Below are positions 36,095 to 45,181 of a DNA stretch of 64,000 nt, piece after piece; within the stretch, counting starts at the first letter, position 1; every line of letters starts with the position of its first letter. The notes under the pieces are model-generated. The model was not told the DNA's origin and made no database searches. It saw only the letters and a program-made list of their open reading frames with translations. The position numbers and the translations under genes are program-made. The stretch lies in IMG/VR virus record IMGVR_UViG_3300023174_003623, positions 62,001 to 126,000 of that record. One strand, 5' to 3'. Origin of the DNA: a virus.

Positions 36095-37444
36095 ATGATG
36101 TTAACTGAAGATGCACAAAGAAAGTGGGCACCCGTTCTACAGCACCCAGATCTACCAAAGATCTCCGATGCTCATCGTCGTGCCGTAACCGCAATAATCC
36201 TAGAAAACACAGAGTACGCTCTCCGTGAAGCCGGTGCCCATCTTGGTCATCAAAGACTTCTAGGTGAAGATGCACCCAACAACGCAATCGGCAACCCAGC
36301 CTCAGATAATTCTGGTGCTATCGATACCTTCGATCCAGTATTAATTTCATTGGTTCGTCGCTCAATGCCAAATCTAATTGCCTATGATATCTGCGGCGTT
36401 CAGCCAATGACAGGTCCAACTGGTTTGATTTTCGCAATGCGTTCACGTTATACTAATCAAACTGGCACTGAAGCGTTATTTAACGAAGCAAATTCAATGT
36501 TTGCTACAACAAGAATAGCAGGCACTGGCCTTGGTAATAACTCTGTTGGTACTTCTCCCGTTGCAAACAACAGCATTACGAATAACCTTTACAACACTGG
36601 TAAAGGTGCTCTTACTGCTAATGCCGAAGCTTTAGGTACAACCAATAACCCAGACATTCCTCAAATGGCTTTCAGCATCGAGAAGGTAACCGTAACGGCT
36701 CTAACTCGTGCTCTAAAAGCTGAATACACAATGGAACTTGCTCAGGATCTAAAGGCTATTCATGGTCTAGATGCCGAAACAGAACTATCTAATATTCTAA
36801 GTTCTGAAATTCTAGCTGAAATCAACCGTGAAGTCATTCGTACAATCAACATTACTGCAAGACAAGGTGCCAGTTCTGGTACAACTACTGCCGGTGTGTT
36901 CGACCTTGATACGGACTCCAATGGTCGTTGGTCAGTTGAAAAGTTCAAAGGTCTAATGTTCCAAGTAGAACGTGAATGTAATCAGATTGCCAAAGAAACC
37001 CGTCGTGGTAAAGGCAATATTCTAATCTGCTCTTCTGACGTAGCTTCTGCTCTTCAGATGGCAGGTGTTCTAGATTACGCTCCTGCTCTAAATAGCAATA
37101 ACCTAAATGTTGACGATACTGGCAACACCTTTGCTGGTGTTCTAAATGGTCGTATCCGTGTCTACATTGACCCATATACAACTGGTAATTATCTAACAAC
37201 TGGTTATAAAGGTTCAAGCCCATTCGATGCCGGTCTATTCTATTGCCCATATGTTCCACTACAAATGGTTCGTGCGGTCGATCAGGGTAGCTTCCAGCCA
37301 AAGATTGGTTTCAAGACCCGCTACGGTATTGTTGCTAATCCATTCGCTGAAGCCACTAATGCTGCCACACCAGCAAATAGCGGTCGTCTAGTAGAAGATT
37401 CTAACGTCTACTATCGTCGTATGGTTGTTACCAACATCATGTAA
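36095..37444 (+). CDS. gp23: gp23-like major capsid protein
   Basis: A 449-residue HK97-fold capsid protein (T4 521 before cleavage). The DNA has a less AT-rich, more selected codon pattern than its neighbours, as expected for the most abundant virion protein. The core reads DTFDPVLISLVRRSMPNLIAYDICGVQPMTGPTGLIFAMRSRY, a signature of T4-like gp23. A likely gp21 cleavage point is LGE-DA (after E58), removing an N-terminal delta domain. ATGs at 36095 and 36098 are both possible; the ribosome site AAGGAG favours the first. Two tandem terminators follow. Confidence 0.95.
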   Translation: MMLTEDAQRKWAPVLQHPDLPKISDAHRRAVTAIILENTEYALREAGAHLGHQRLLGEDAPNNAIGNPASDNSGAIDTFDPVLISLVRRSMPNLIAYDICGVQPMTGPTGLIFAMRSRYTNQTGTEALFNEANSMFATTRIAGTGLGNNSVGTSPVANNSITNNLYNTGKGALTANAEALGTTNNPDIPQMAFSIEKVTVTALTRALKAEYTMELAQDLKAIHGLDAETELSNILSSEILAEINREVIRTINITARQGASSGTTTAGVFDLDTDSNGRWSVEKFKGLMFQVERECNQIAKETRRGKGNILICSSDVASALQMAGVLDYAPALNSNNLNVDDTGNTFAGVLNGRIRVYIDPYTTGNYLTTGYKGSSPFDAGLFYCPYVPLQMVRAVDQGSFQPKIGFKTRYGIVANPFAEATNAATPANSGRLVEDSNVYYRRMVVTNIM

Positions 37445-37455
37445 TTAAGGTACAA

Positions 37456-37481
37456 AAAGAGGGGGTTTATGCCCCCTCTTT
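37456..37481 (+). terminator. Terminator hairpin 1 after gp23
   Basis: AAAGAGGGGG (37456-37465) pairs with CCCCCTCTTT (37472-37481), 10 base pairs, loop 6. The T-run is short, so it may also act as a 3' stabilising hairpin for capsid RNA. Confidence 0.8.
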
Positions 37482-37506
37482 CCTTATAAGAAGATTGTTA
37501 TAAATT

Positions 37507-37535
37507 ATAGGAGAGTAACCCTCTCCTATTTTTTT
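37507..37535 (+). terminator. Terminator hairpin 2 after gp23
   Basis: ATAGGAGAG (37507-37515) pairs with CTCTCCTAT (37521-37529), loop 5, followed directly by a run of seven T. It is a strong intrinsic terminator placed immediately before a late promoter. Confidence 0.9.
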
Positions 37536-37536
37536 G

Positions 37537-37544
37537 TATAAATA
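37537..37544 (+). promoter_or_regulatory. Late promoter octamer TATAAATA after capsid terminators
   Basis: An exact octamer directly behind the T-run of the second terminator. It restarts late transcription for the gene at 37565. Confidence 0.7.
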
Positions 37545-37564
37545 TTATGATAAAGGAGATTTTT

Positions 37565-38101
37565 ATGTCAGCTTTATCAAATCAACCCACAAATAAAAAC
37601 TTTATGTCTCCGTTAGGATTTAAATTCCTAATTAAGAAGACACCTAATATCAATTGGTTTATACAATCCGTAAACCTCCCCGGAATCAAAGTTCCTCCTG
37701 CGCCTATTGATACTCCTTTTGTTCGCATTCCATTTAGTGGAGAACAAATGACATTTGATGATTTAAGGATTACTTTTCGTGTTGATGAAGACATGAAAAA
37801 TTATCTTGAAATATACAATTGGATTATCGGTACAGCATTTCCTGAAACATTTGAACAATATGAAGGTATTGGTCCCAGTACATCTAATACTAACAGATTT
37901 ACTAAACCGGGTCAACTAAAATCTGATGCATCTTTAATAATTATGAATTCTGCTATGAATCCTATCTTAGATATTTCTTTTTATGATGTAGCCCCTACGG
38001 AATTATCTGCAATATCATTTGATACTAGACTTACAGATGTTTCTTACATTGATGCCTCAGTAACATTTTCTTATCTTAGATACAAAATTAATACGATTTA
38101 G
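37565..38101 (+). CDS. gp3: gp3-like tail completion / tube-fold protein
   Basis: A 178-residue protein. The start at 37565 is preferred over the in-frame ATG at 37547 because AAAGGAG lies 6 bases before it, while 37547 would fall almost at the predicted transcript start. The sequence (GFKFLIKKTPNINWFIQSVNLPGI, FDDLRITFRVDEDMKNYLEIYNWIIG) has the tail-tube fold signature. It lies after gp23 and before uvsY, where exo-T4 phages encode the protein annotated as gp3, which terminates the tail tube. It could alternatively be a second tube-like protein; the gp3 label rests mainly on position. Confidence 0.65.
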   Translation: MSALSNQPTNKNFMSPLGFKFLIKKTPNINWFIQSVNLPGIKVPPAPIDTPFVRIPFSGEQMTFDDLRITFRVDEDMKNYLEIYNWIIGTAFPETFEQYEGIGPSTSNTNRFTKPGQLKSDASLIIMNSAMNPILDISFYDVAPTELSAISFDTRLTDVSYIDASVTFSYLRYKINTI

Positions 38102-38104
38102 CTA

Positions 38105-38132
38105 TTGACATTTTAAAAAATACTGGTATAAT
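38105..38132 (+). promoter_or_regulatory. Sigma70-type promoter before uvsY
   Basis: TTGACA (38105-38110), a 16-base spacer and TATAAT (38127-38132), with an extended -10 TGG in front. It is a near-perfect host vegetative promoter and marks the switch from late structural genes to early/middle recombination genes. Confidence 0.85.
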
Positions 38133-38165
38133 CAGTAATGTCTTGAATCATATAATGGAAGTATT

Positions 38166-38600
38166 ATGAAGTTAGAAGAAATACAGTCTATGTGGAAAGA
38201 ACACTGTAACATTGACAGAAGTGAACTTGGTGAGGAAAGCTTAAAGATTTCTCAATATCATTCTATTTACTTTAAGATTTTTTCAGAGGAACGTCTTCTT
38301 CTTAAGAAACTTGAAAGGTCTTATAAATCTTTATATAAAACTAAGTATGAATATTACAATGGATCGATTAGCTATGAAGAATTAAAAGAGAACGGATGGG
38401 AACCTTTTGGATTAAAGATTCTTAAATCAGATACACATATATACTTAGACTCAGATAAAGATGTGATATCCCTTCAGCTTAAGATTGAATACCAAAAAGA
38501 AAAAATTGATTTCTTAGAAAATATTATTAAGAGCTTAAACGCAAGAGGATATCAAATTAAAAATGCAATTGATTGGTCTAAGTTTATAAATGGTGTTTGA
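38166..38600 (+). CDS. uvsY: UvsY-like recombination mediator
   Basis: A 144-residue helical protein (T4 137). The blocks LEEIQSMWKEHCNIDRSELGEESLKISQYHSIYFKIFSEE and LEYQKEKIDFLENIIKSLNARGYQIKNAIDW-type C terminus are diagnostic of UvsY, which loads UvsX recombinase onto gp32-coated single-stranded DNA. It is the first gene of the early operon behind a consensus sigma70 promoter. Its stop overlaps the uvsW start (TGATG). Confidence 0.9.
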   Translation: MKLEEIQSMWKEHCNIDRSELGEESLKISQYHSIYFKIFSEERLLLKKLERSYKSLYKTKYEYYNGSISYEELKENGWEPFGLKILKSDTHIYLDSDKDVISLQLKIEYQKEKIDFLENIIKSLNARGYQIKNAIDWSKFINGV

Positions 38601-40045
38601 TGGATGTAAGAATTACTAAAATTAATGAAATCTATAATAAGATTGACTGTGAACCGGGAATAGCAAAAGAGATAGACTCTTTTTTTTCCTTTAAAGTTCC
38701 TAACTATCAGTTTATGCCTTTGTATAAAACTGGTAGTTGGGATGGTTCTGTTCATTTATTTTCTATACAAAACCGTCTTTTATATGCTGGTTTAACTCAG
38801 TACTTAGATAAGTTTTGTGAAGAAAGAGAATACACTATAGAATATAAATCAGATTTTAGTGACGATTCTTTATCTGATGAAGAAGTTAAAAGCTTCATTT
38901 CTTCATTAGGGCTACCATTTTCTCCAAGAGATTATCAAATAGATGCGTTTATTCATGCAATATGTAAACGCAGATCTCTTCTTATATCTCCAACTGCCTC
39001 TGGTAAATCTTTGATCATTTATTTGATCACACGATATCTCAACTCACGCACTCTTCTTATTGTCCCTACTACTTCCCTTGTGCATCAAATGTATTCTGAT
39101 TTTGAATCTTATGGTTTTGACTCAAAGAAGAACTGCCATAAAATTTATTCAGGCGAAGATAAACATGAAGATAAAATGGTAACAATTACAACATGGCAAT
39201 CTATTTACAAGATGCCCAAAGCATGGTTTAAAAAATTTGATGTTGTAATTGGAGATGAAGCTCATTTGTTTAAAGCCAAATCACTTACAACCATAATGAC
39301 AAATTTACTGAACAGCAAATATAGATTTGGCTTTACGGGAACTTTAGATGGCACTCAGACTCATAAGTTAATGCTTGAAGGATTATTTGGTCCCGTCAAA
39401 AAAGTAACCACTACTCATGAGTTGATCGAACAAAAACACCTTTCAAATTTTAAAATCAAGTGTATTCTTTTACAGCATACAGATGAACATCGTAAACTTC
39501 TGGTAAAGAAAAAATATGCTGAAGAAATGGATTTTATTGTTGGGTTAGAAAAACGAAATAAATTTATACAGGATTTAGTGCTTTCTCAGAAAGGAAATAC
39601 ATTATTGCTGTTTCAATATGTTGAAAAACATGGAAAAATACTGTATAATAGTATCAAACAGGCAATCTCTAAAGAGAGATCTATTTACTTTGTTCACGGT
39701 GGAGTTGAAGGAGAAGATCGAGAGAATATAAGAAAATTGGTGGAGATGGATAATGATGCGATTATTATTGCTTCTTATGGAACATTTAGTACTGGCATCA
39801 ACATAAAAAATCTTCACAACATTATATTTGCTTCTCCGTCAAAGTCAAGGATTAGAAATCTACAATCAATTGGTCGTGGGCTTCGATTAGGAGAGAACAA
39901 AGAAAGCTGTACATTGTTTGATATTGCAGATGACCTTTCATGGAAATCAAAAAGAAATCATACATTACTGCATTTTATCGAGCGAATTAAAACTTACAAC
40001 GAAGAGAAGTTTGACGTAAAAATTTTCTCAAAGAGACTGATATGA
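38600..40045 (+). CDS. uvsW: UvsW-like DNA/RNA helicase
   Basis: A 481-residue superfamily 2 helicase. The start is ATG 38600; an in-frame TTG at 38597 is not needed. Walker A is PTASGKS (131-137) and the DEAH box is at 219-222 (VVIGDEAHLF). The motif VI region reads QSIGRGLRLG. The N-terminal small domain matches the UvsW type (LYKTGSWDGSVHLF). UvsW unwinds branched DNA and R-loops and shuts off origin-dependent replication in T4. It overlaps neighbours at both ends, giving uvsY-uvsW-40042-55 as one operon. Confidence 0.93.
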   Translation: MDVRITKINEIYNKIDCEPGIAKEIDSFFSFKVPNYQFMPLYKTGSWDGSVHLFSIQNRLLYAGLTQYLDKFCEEREYTIEYKSDFSDDSLSDEEVKSFISSLGLPFSPRDYQIDAFIHAICKRRSLLISPTASGKSLIIYLITRYLNSRTLLIVPTTSLVHQMYSDFESYGFDSKKNCHKIYSGEDKHEDKMVTITTWQSIYKMPKAWFKKFDVVIGDEAHLFKAKSLTTIMTNLLNSKYRFGFTGTLDGTQTHKLMLEGLFGPVKKVTTTHELIEQKHLSNFKIKCILLQHTDEHRKLLVKKKYAEEMDFIVGLEKRNKFIQDLVLSQKGNTLLLFQYVEKHGKILYNSIKQAISKERSIYFVHGGVEGEDRENIRKLVEMDNDAIIIASYGTFSTGINIKNLHNIIFASPSKSRIRNLQSIGRGLRLGENKESCTLFDIADDLSWKSKRNHTLLHFIERIKTYNEEKFDVKIFSKRLI

Positions 40046-40476
40046 GTACATATACAATAATTAAATTAAACACAGGTCAAGATATTATTTGTTCACTTAC
40101 TAAGGAACACTTATCTTCTTCTTTCATGTTAGAAGTAGAGAATCCTATGTTAATTCATCATAGCGTGAATGCTGATGGTTCAATAATAATTCTTCTTAAA
40201 AGATTTAACCCATTAGCTTTATCTACTAAGATGACAATAGAGCGGGCGCATATTATTGCAACGTATGCGCCACAAAAACAATTTGCAAATTATTATTGTG
40301 CAATTCTAGCTTTTCATGAAAAAGTTTTGGATGAAATGGCAATAAGAGATATTGATATAGCCACATCATTTATTGATGCAGCAATTATGAATGAAAAATT
40401 TGAAGAGACCTTTAAAGATATAAAGGAAAAGAAGAATGCACATGTAACAAAAAAGACTGATAAAAAGGTACATTAA
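40042..40476 (+). CDS. Sm-like (LSm-fold) conserved phage protein
   Basis: A 144-residue protein whose first 50 residues (YTIIKLNTGQDIICSL, FMLEVENPMLIHHS) show the bent-strand pattern of an Sm/Hfq-like barrel. The C terminus is helical and lysine-rich (KDIKEKKNAHVTKKTDKK). Homologous small genes occupy this slot between uvsW and the late sigma gene 55 in T4-like marine phages. An RNA-binding role is plausible but inferred. It overlaps uvsW by 4 bases and abuts gp55. Confidence 0.6.
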   Translation: MSTYTIIKLNTGQDIICSLTKEHLSSSFMLEVENPMLIHHSVNADGSIIILLKRFNPLALSTKMTIERAHIIATYAPQKQFANYYCAILAFHEKVLDEMAIRDIDIATSFIDAAIMNEKFEETFKDIKEKKNAHVTKKTDKKVH

Positions 40477-41060
40477 TGAATATTGAAACCTCACATTATG
40501 TAAATAATAAAAAGTTACTAGAAGAACTTATTATACATCATAATCTAGTAAAAGAATCGAAAGTTAATGGTGCGAAAAAACCTCGCATTTCTAATTATGT
40601 AGGTGAGTGTATTATGTTGATTGCCAAAAAATTGTGCAATCGACCAAATTTCATGAACTATCCTTTTAAAGAAGAAATGATTGGTGATGGTATTGAAAAT
40701 TGCTTGATGTATATTGATAATTTTGATCCGGCAAAATCTAGTAATCCTTTTGCTTATATTACACAAATTATTTACTTTGCATTTGTTCGTCGTATAACAA
40801 AAGAAAAGCGTCATTTATATACAAAACATAAATTAATACAAAATTATGTAATTCATGGTGGTAACTATGATCAAAATGAATGGGATGAAATAGTTCAACA
40901 AACTTATGTTGAGAATGAGAATGCGGGCGATTTTATCAAAGCATTTGAAGAAGGTTTAGTCCGTAAGAAAAAAGAAAAAAAGAAAATAGGAATTGAAAAA
41001 TTTATTGAAGAAGATATTGAAGAATTAGAATCTGAAATTGTAGTGAAGGATGGATTATGA
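40476..41060 (+). CDS. gp55: gp55-like late sigma factor
   Basis: A 194-residue protein (T4 gp55 185). It carries a minimal sigma-2 region: ECIMLIAKKLCNRPNFMNYPFKEEMIGDGIENCLMYIDNFDPAKSSNPFAYITQIIYFAFVRRI, which contains core-binding and -10 recognition helices. With the sliding clamp (gene at 46411) and gp33 it directs RNA polymerase to TATAAATA late promoters, which are abundant in this window. The C-terminal basic/acidic tail is variable. It overlaps gp47 by 4 bases. Confidence 0.92.
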   Translation: MNIETSHYVNNKKLLEELIIHHNLVKESKVNGAKKPRISNYVGECIMLIAKKLCNRPNFMNYPFKEEMIGDGIENCLMYIDNFDPAKSSNPFAYITQIIYFAFVRRITKEKRHLYTKHKLIQNYVIHGGNYDQNEWDEIVQQTYVENENAGDFIKAFEEGLVRKKKEKKKIGIEKFIEEDIEELESEIVVKDGL

Positions 41061-42121
41061 CTCAAGTTGCTCTTATAACAGATACTCATTGGGGTTGTAG
41101 GAATGACAGTCCAATCTTTGCACAACATATTTTTAGGTTTTACAGCGAAGTATTTTTCCCTTATCTTAAGCAGCATGGAATTAATTTTATCATTCATCTT
41201 GGCGATATTGTAGATCGAAGAAAGTATATCAACTTTGTTACGGCTAAGAATCTTAAAGATGATTTTATCGACCCAATAAAGAATAACAAGTTATTCCTTC
41301 ATGCGATTATAGGCAATCACGATACATTTTTTAAGAACACTAATGAAGTAAACTCGATGGATGTTTTATATGGAGACAGTTCTCCATTTCGATATTATTC
41401 ATCCCCTCAAGAAATTAATATTGATGGCTGTAAAATATTATTGATGCCTTGGATTTGCACTGATAATCATGATGAGTGTATGGAAGCTATTGAAAATACA
41501 GATGCTCAAATATTGTTTGGTCATCTTGAACTCAGTGGGTTTGAGATGTATAAAGGACATGCTAACGATCATGGATTTGAGTCGAAGATTTTTGATAAGT
41601 TTGATTTAGTATGTTCCGGTCATTTTCATCATAAATCAACGAGAGGCAATATCAATTATCTTGGTGCCCCTTATGAAATGACTTGGAGTGATTATGATGA
41701 TCCCCGTGGCTTTCATGTGTTTGATACTGCAACAAGAGAATTGACTTTTATAGAAAATCCAAATAAGATATATCATAAAATAATCTATGATGATACTGAT
41801 AAAACTATTGAATATGTTACTTCTCAAGACTTTTCAGAGTATAAGGGTTGCATAATAAAAGTTATCATTAAGCAGAAGACCAACCCACATCTGTTTGATT
41901 TGTTTATTGATGCACTTGAGAAAGCTGGAGTTGCAGACCTTCAAGCAGTTGAAGATCATCTGAATCTAGACCTTACGATGGATGAAGAAATCCTTGAAGA
42001 AGCAGAAGATACTTTGTCGATATTGAATAAGTTTATTGAACAAATTGCAGACAAAAACAATCACAATAATCTTTCTCGTTTAATCAAAGAGTTATATGAT
42101 GAAGCTCTAGCGGTGGAATAA
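41057..42121 (+). CDS. gp47: gp47-like Mre11/SbcD nuclease subunit
   Basis: A 354-residue metallophosphoesterase. Metal-binding motifs DTHWG (residues 9-13), HLGDIVDRR (48-56), GNHD (86-89) and SGHFHHKS are all present. It partners gp46 in a Mre11-Rad50-like complex that resects DNA ends for recombination-dependent replication. It is followed by gp46 after 5 bases. Confidence 0.95.
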   Translation: MTQVALITDTHWGCRNDSPIFAQHIFRFYSEVFFPYLKQHGINFIIHLGDIVDRRKYINFVTAKNLKDDFIDPIKNNKLFLHAIIGNHDTFFKNTNEVNSMDVLYGDSSPFRYYSSPQEINIDGCKILLMPWICTDNHDECMEAIENTDAQILFGHLELSGFEMYKGHANDHGFESKIFDKFDLVCSGHFHHKSTRGNINYLGAPYEMTWSDYDDPRGFHVFDTATRELTFIENPNKIYHKIIYDDTDKTIEYVTSQDFSEYKGCIIKVIIKQKTNPHLFDLFIDALEKAGVADLQAVEDHLNLDLTMDEEILEEAEDTLSILNKFIEQIADKNNHNNLSRLIKELYDEALAVE

Positions 42122-42126
42122 TTTAT

Positions 42127-43842
42127 ATGATTAATTTTAAATTTCTACGATGGAAAAACCTGTTATCTACAGGTAATAATTTTACAGAAATAAATTTGAG
42201 TAAATCTAAAACCACTTTGATTGTGGGTGAGAACGGTGCGGGTAAGTCTACTATTCTTGATGCGCTATCGTTTAGTTTGTATGGTAAACCTTTTCGTAAA
42301 ATTAACAAATACCAACTGGCTAACACCATCAACAATAAAAATGTGGTTGCAGAAGTAGAGTTTGATATTGGTCGTCACTCGTATAAAGTTGTACGAGGAA
42401 TGAAGCCCAATATATTTGAAATTTATCAAAACGGAACTCTACTTAATCAAAACGCTGAGATGAAGGAGTACCAAGAGATATTTGAGAAGCAGATTTTGAA
42501 GATGAATCATAAATCTTTTTCTCAGGTGGTCATTCTTGGATCAGCATCTTTTACTCCATTTATGCAATTACCTGCTGCTCATCGTCGTGAAGTAATTGAA
42601 GATCTACTTGACATTCAGATTTTTTCGACAATGAACTCTTTGCTTAAAACAAAGATGCAGCAGAATAAAGAAGATTTAGCGAAATCTGAAATGATGATTC
42701 AGTTAGCCAATCAGAAGATAACCTTACACAGACAAAACATTGAAACTCTTAAACAAAATAATGATGAGTTAATTGAAGGATATCATCGTAAAATTGATAC
42801 TAATAGAATGGCAATTGAAGAATATTCTTTATTAGTTCAAAAGCTAGTGGCAGAGACTGAAGACTTGAAGACAAAGATTACTGACCAATCTAAGGTACAC
42901 AATAAGTCTAAGAAATTAGATACTATAGAATTTCAAATAAAAGAAAAACGAAAGTCTATTGAAAAGGAAATATCTTTTTTTCATGACAACGACAACTGCC
43001 CAACTTGTAAACAAGAGTTACAAGTTGAACATAAGAATGAAAGACTAACTGAGCGGTCTAGTCAATTAAAATCTCTTGAAGAAGCTTTTGAACGGTTCAA
43101 ACAAGAACGGGCTGATTGTAATGTTAGGCTTGAAGAGATTATAGCAATTACCGCTGAGATTTCTAAAAAGAATAATAAGATTTCTGAAATTAAACATAGC
43201 ATCAATATCTGTAATGCTACGATTAATTCACTAGAAAATAATATTAAATCTATTGAATCTCAATCTAAGAAAATTGGAGAAGATAGCAGCAAGTTAGAAG
43301 AAATTCAAAACGAACTTTCGCTTTCTATTCAAGAAAAAAACAAATATGCAGAATTAAAGTCATTACACGACATTGCAGCAAATCTCCTTAAAGATACAGG
43401 AATAAAAACTAAAATCATTAAACAATATATTCCTGTGATGAATAAGTTGATTAACAAGTATTTGGCGGCAATGGATTTTTTTGTAGAATTTGAGTTGAAT
43501 GAAAATTTTGAAGAAAAGATTAAATCGAGGTATCGAGATGAATTTAGCTATGACTCTTTTTCAGAAGGTGAAAAACTTCGTATTGACTTGGCTTTATTGT
43601 TTACTTGGAGAGCCATTTCTAAATTACGCAACAGTGCTAGCACTAATCTTCTCATCATGGACGAGATATTTGATTCTTCCTTAGATAATGCAGGTACAGA
43701 AGAGTTTCTAAAAATTCTAGAAACCTTGACAACAGACACAAATGTGTTTATAATAAGTCATAAAATAGATAATCTTTATGACAAATTTCACTCTGTGATT
43801 CGGTTTGAAAAACATAAAAACTTTAGTAGAATAGCGGCTTAA
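42127..43842 (+). CDS. gp46: gp46-like Rad50/SbcC ATPase subunit
   Basis: A 571-residue SMC-like ATPase (T4 560). Walker A GENGAGKS is at 34-41. Two coiled-coil arms flank the zinc hook CPTC (about residue 291). The ABC signature FSEGEKLRIDLALL and Walker B LLIMDEIFDSSLD lie near the C terminus. It controls the gp47 nuclease. It ends 2 bases before the deformylase gene. Confidence 0.95.
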   Translation: MINFKFLRWKNLLSTGNNFTEINLSKSKTTLIVGENGAGKSTILDALSFSLYGKPFRKINKYQLANTINNKNVVAEVEFDIGRHSYKVVRGMKPNIFEIYQNGTLLNQNAEMKEYQEIFEKQILKMNHKSFSQVVILGSASFTPFMQLPAAHRREVIEDLLDIQIFSTMNSLLKTKMQQNKEDLAKSEMMIQLANQKITLHRQNIETLKQNNDELIEGYHRKIDTNRMAIEEYSLLVQKLVAETEDLKTKITDQSKVHNKSKKLDTIEFQIKEKRKSIEKEISFFHDNDNCPTCKQELQVEHKNERLTERSSQLKSLEEAFERFKQERADCNVRLEEIIAITAEISKKNNKISEIKHSINICNATINSLENNIKSIESQSKKIGEDSSKLEEIQNELSLSIQEKNKYAELKSLHDIAANLLKDTGIKTKIIKQYIPVMNKLINKYLAAMDFFVEFELNENFEEKIKSRYRDEFSYDSFSEGEKLRIDLALLFTWRAISKLRNSASTNLLIMDEIFDSSLDNAGTEEFLKILETLTTDTNVFIISHKIDNLYDKFHSVIRFEKHKNFSRIAA

Positions 43843-43844
43843 TT

Positions 43845-44381
43845 ATGACAGAAGAAATTAAATACGAAATATTACCATTAGTTCCTAATACAGACCCTAT
43901 TCTGTTTAGGCCAATCGAACGGTTTAATTTTGAAAACCCACCAGTAGATCCAATTTATCTAGCAAATTGTTTGATTGCTACAATGAATCATAATTCCGGT
44001 ATGGGGTTATCAGCAAACCAATGTGGACTTCCTTTTAGGGTATTTGTAATGCGAGCAGAAGAAGCTATTGTGTGTTATAATCCACGCATTATTGAAGTTG
44101 CTCCAGAGCAAGTTAATTTAGATGAAGGCTGTCTTTCATATCCTTTTCTATATGTTAAAATTAAACGCCCCATGTATGTTAGGGCACGTTTTACTAATGC
44201 ATTTGGTGAAACGTTTACAAAACAATTTGTGGGTATGAGTGCTCGTTGTTTTCTGCATGAAATGGATCATCTTGAAGGAATTAATTTTACTCAGAGAGCT
44301 AATAAAGCATTGTTAGACCGAGCAAAACGTCAATCTATTAAAGTACAAAAAAGACAGAAACCTGCTAAGTTGGCACTATGA
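43845..44381 (+). CDS. def: Peptide deformylase
   Basis: A 178-residue metalloenzyme that removes formyl groups from N-terminal methionine. The three diagnostic motifs are GMGLSANQ (52-59), EGCLS (94-98, metal-binding Cys) and HEMDH (138-142). Phage-encoded deformylases are known in several T4-like marine phages, where they are thought to aid phage protein maturation during heavy synthesis. The fold is complete and the C-terminal extension is basic. It overlaps the next gene by 4 bases. Confidence 0.93.
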   Translation: MTEEIKYEILPLVPNTDPILFRPIERFNFENPPVDPIYLANCLIATMNHNSGMGLSANQCGLPFRVFVMRAEEAIVCYNPRIIEVAPEQVNLDEGCLSYPFLYVKIKRPMYVRARFTNAFGETFTKQFVGMSARCFLHEMDHLEGINFTQRANKALLDRAKRQSIKVQKRQKPAKLAL

Positions 44382-44716
44382 AATTATTTAATTTAATTCA
44401 AGATGATATAATCCTTGCTGAAGGAGTAACCTTTACTGATGGTCGTTGTGCTTTAAATTGGTTAAACACAAATTATAAGAAAATTACTGGTATGGCTTTT
44501 TTTGATTGCGAAGAACATATTATAGAAATACATGGGCACAATCGAAAAATAAAAATCAAATATCTTGATGAAGATACGCCGGTAAGTCCTACATCAGAAT
44601 ACGATGCTGATGAAAATGGATATGTGGTAAAACATATTAGATGCTTAACAAGTGACCCAGATAAGATGTGCGATTCTTGCACATGTTGGAAGTCAACAAG
44701 AAAATATTGCTCATAA
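44378..44716 (+). CDS. Hypothetical protein with C-terminal Cys cluster
   Basis: A 112-residue protein of unknown function. The C terminus has a compact cysteine cluster (CDSCTCWKSTRKYCS, last 15 residues), with a further Cys in HIRCLTSD, suggesting metal binding. The middle (IIEIHGHNRKIKIKYLDEDTP) is beta-like. It is wedged between deformylase and dCMP deaminase with a 4-base overlap upstream and 3 bases downstream, so it belongs to the early operon. Confidence 0.6.
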   Translation: MKLFNLIQDDIILAEGVTFTDGRCALNWLNTNYKKITGMAFFDCEEHIIEIHGHNRKIKIKYLDEDTPVSPTSEYDADENGYVVKHIRCLTSDPDKMCDSCTCWKSTRKYCS

Positions 44717-44719
44717 ATT

Positions 44720-45181
44720 ATGAATTCTTGGGATAAAAAATATTGTGAATTGGCTCAACATATTTCTACTTGGTCAAAAGACCCATCTACTCAAGTAGGT
44801 GCTATTACTGTAGGAAAGATGGGGCAAATTCTTTCGCAAGGTTATAACGGCTTTCCTCGTGGGATTGAGGATACACGAGTACGTCTTTATAATCGTGAAG
44901 AAAAATATAAATACGTTGTTCATGCAGAAATGAACTGTATTTACAATGCATGTTTGAATGGTGTTTCATTGCATGATTCTACCCTTTATGTCTATGGCTT
45001 GCCAGTTTGCTCAGAATGTGCTAAAGGCGTAATCCAAGTTGGTATCAAACGTGTTGTAGTATATACACCAAATATGCATAAAGAAGATTTTTCAGATAAG
45101 TGGAAAGCATCTGGAGAATGGGCTGAAGAACTATTTAATGAAACTAATGTGGAGTTTTGCTGGTATGTCAATTCCTTATAA
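44720..45181 (+). CDS. cd: dCMP deaminase
   Basis: A 153-residue zinc-dependent deoxycytidylate deaminase. The catalytic HAE is at 68-70 and the second metal motif PVCSEC at 95-100; the N-terminal block KDPSTQVGAITVG is conserved. It turns dCMP into dUMP, feeding thymidylate synthesis for an AT-rich genome. The next gene overlaps its 3' end by 17 bases. Confidence 0.93.
   Translation: MNSWDKKYCELAQHISTWSKDPSTQVGAITVGKMGQILSQGYNGFPRGIEDTRVRLYNREEKYKYVVHAEMNCIYNACLNGVSLHDSTLYVYGLPVCSECAKGVIQVGIKRVVVYTPNMHKEDFSDKWKASGEWAEELFNETNVEFCWYVNSL

Noticed and set aside
37547-37564. Upstream start of the gp3-like gene
   Set aside because: It would begin almost at the late transcript start and lacks a ribosome site; 37565 has AAAGGAG at good spacing.
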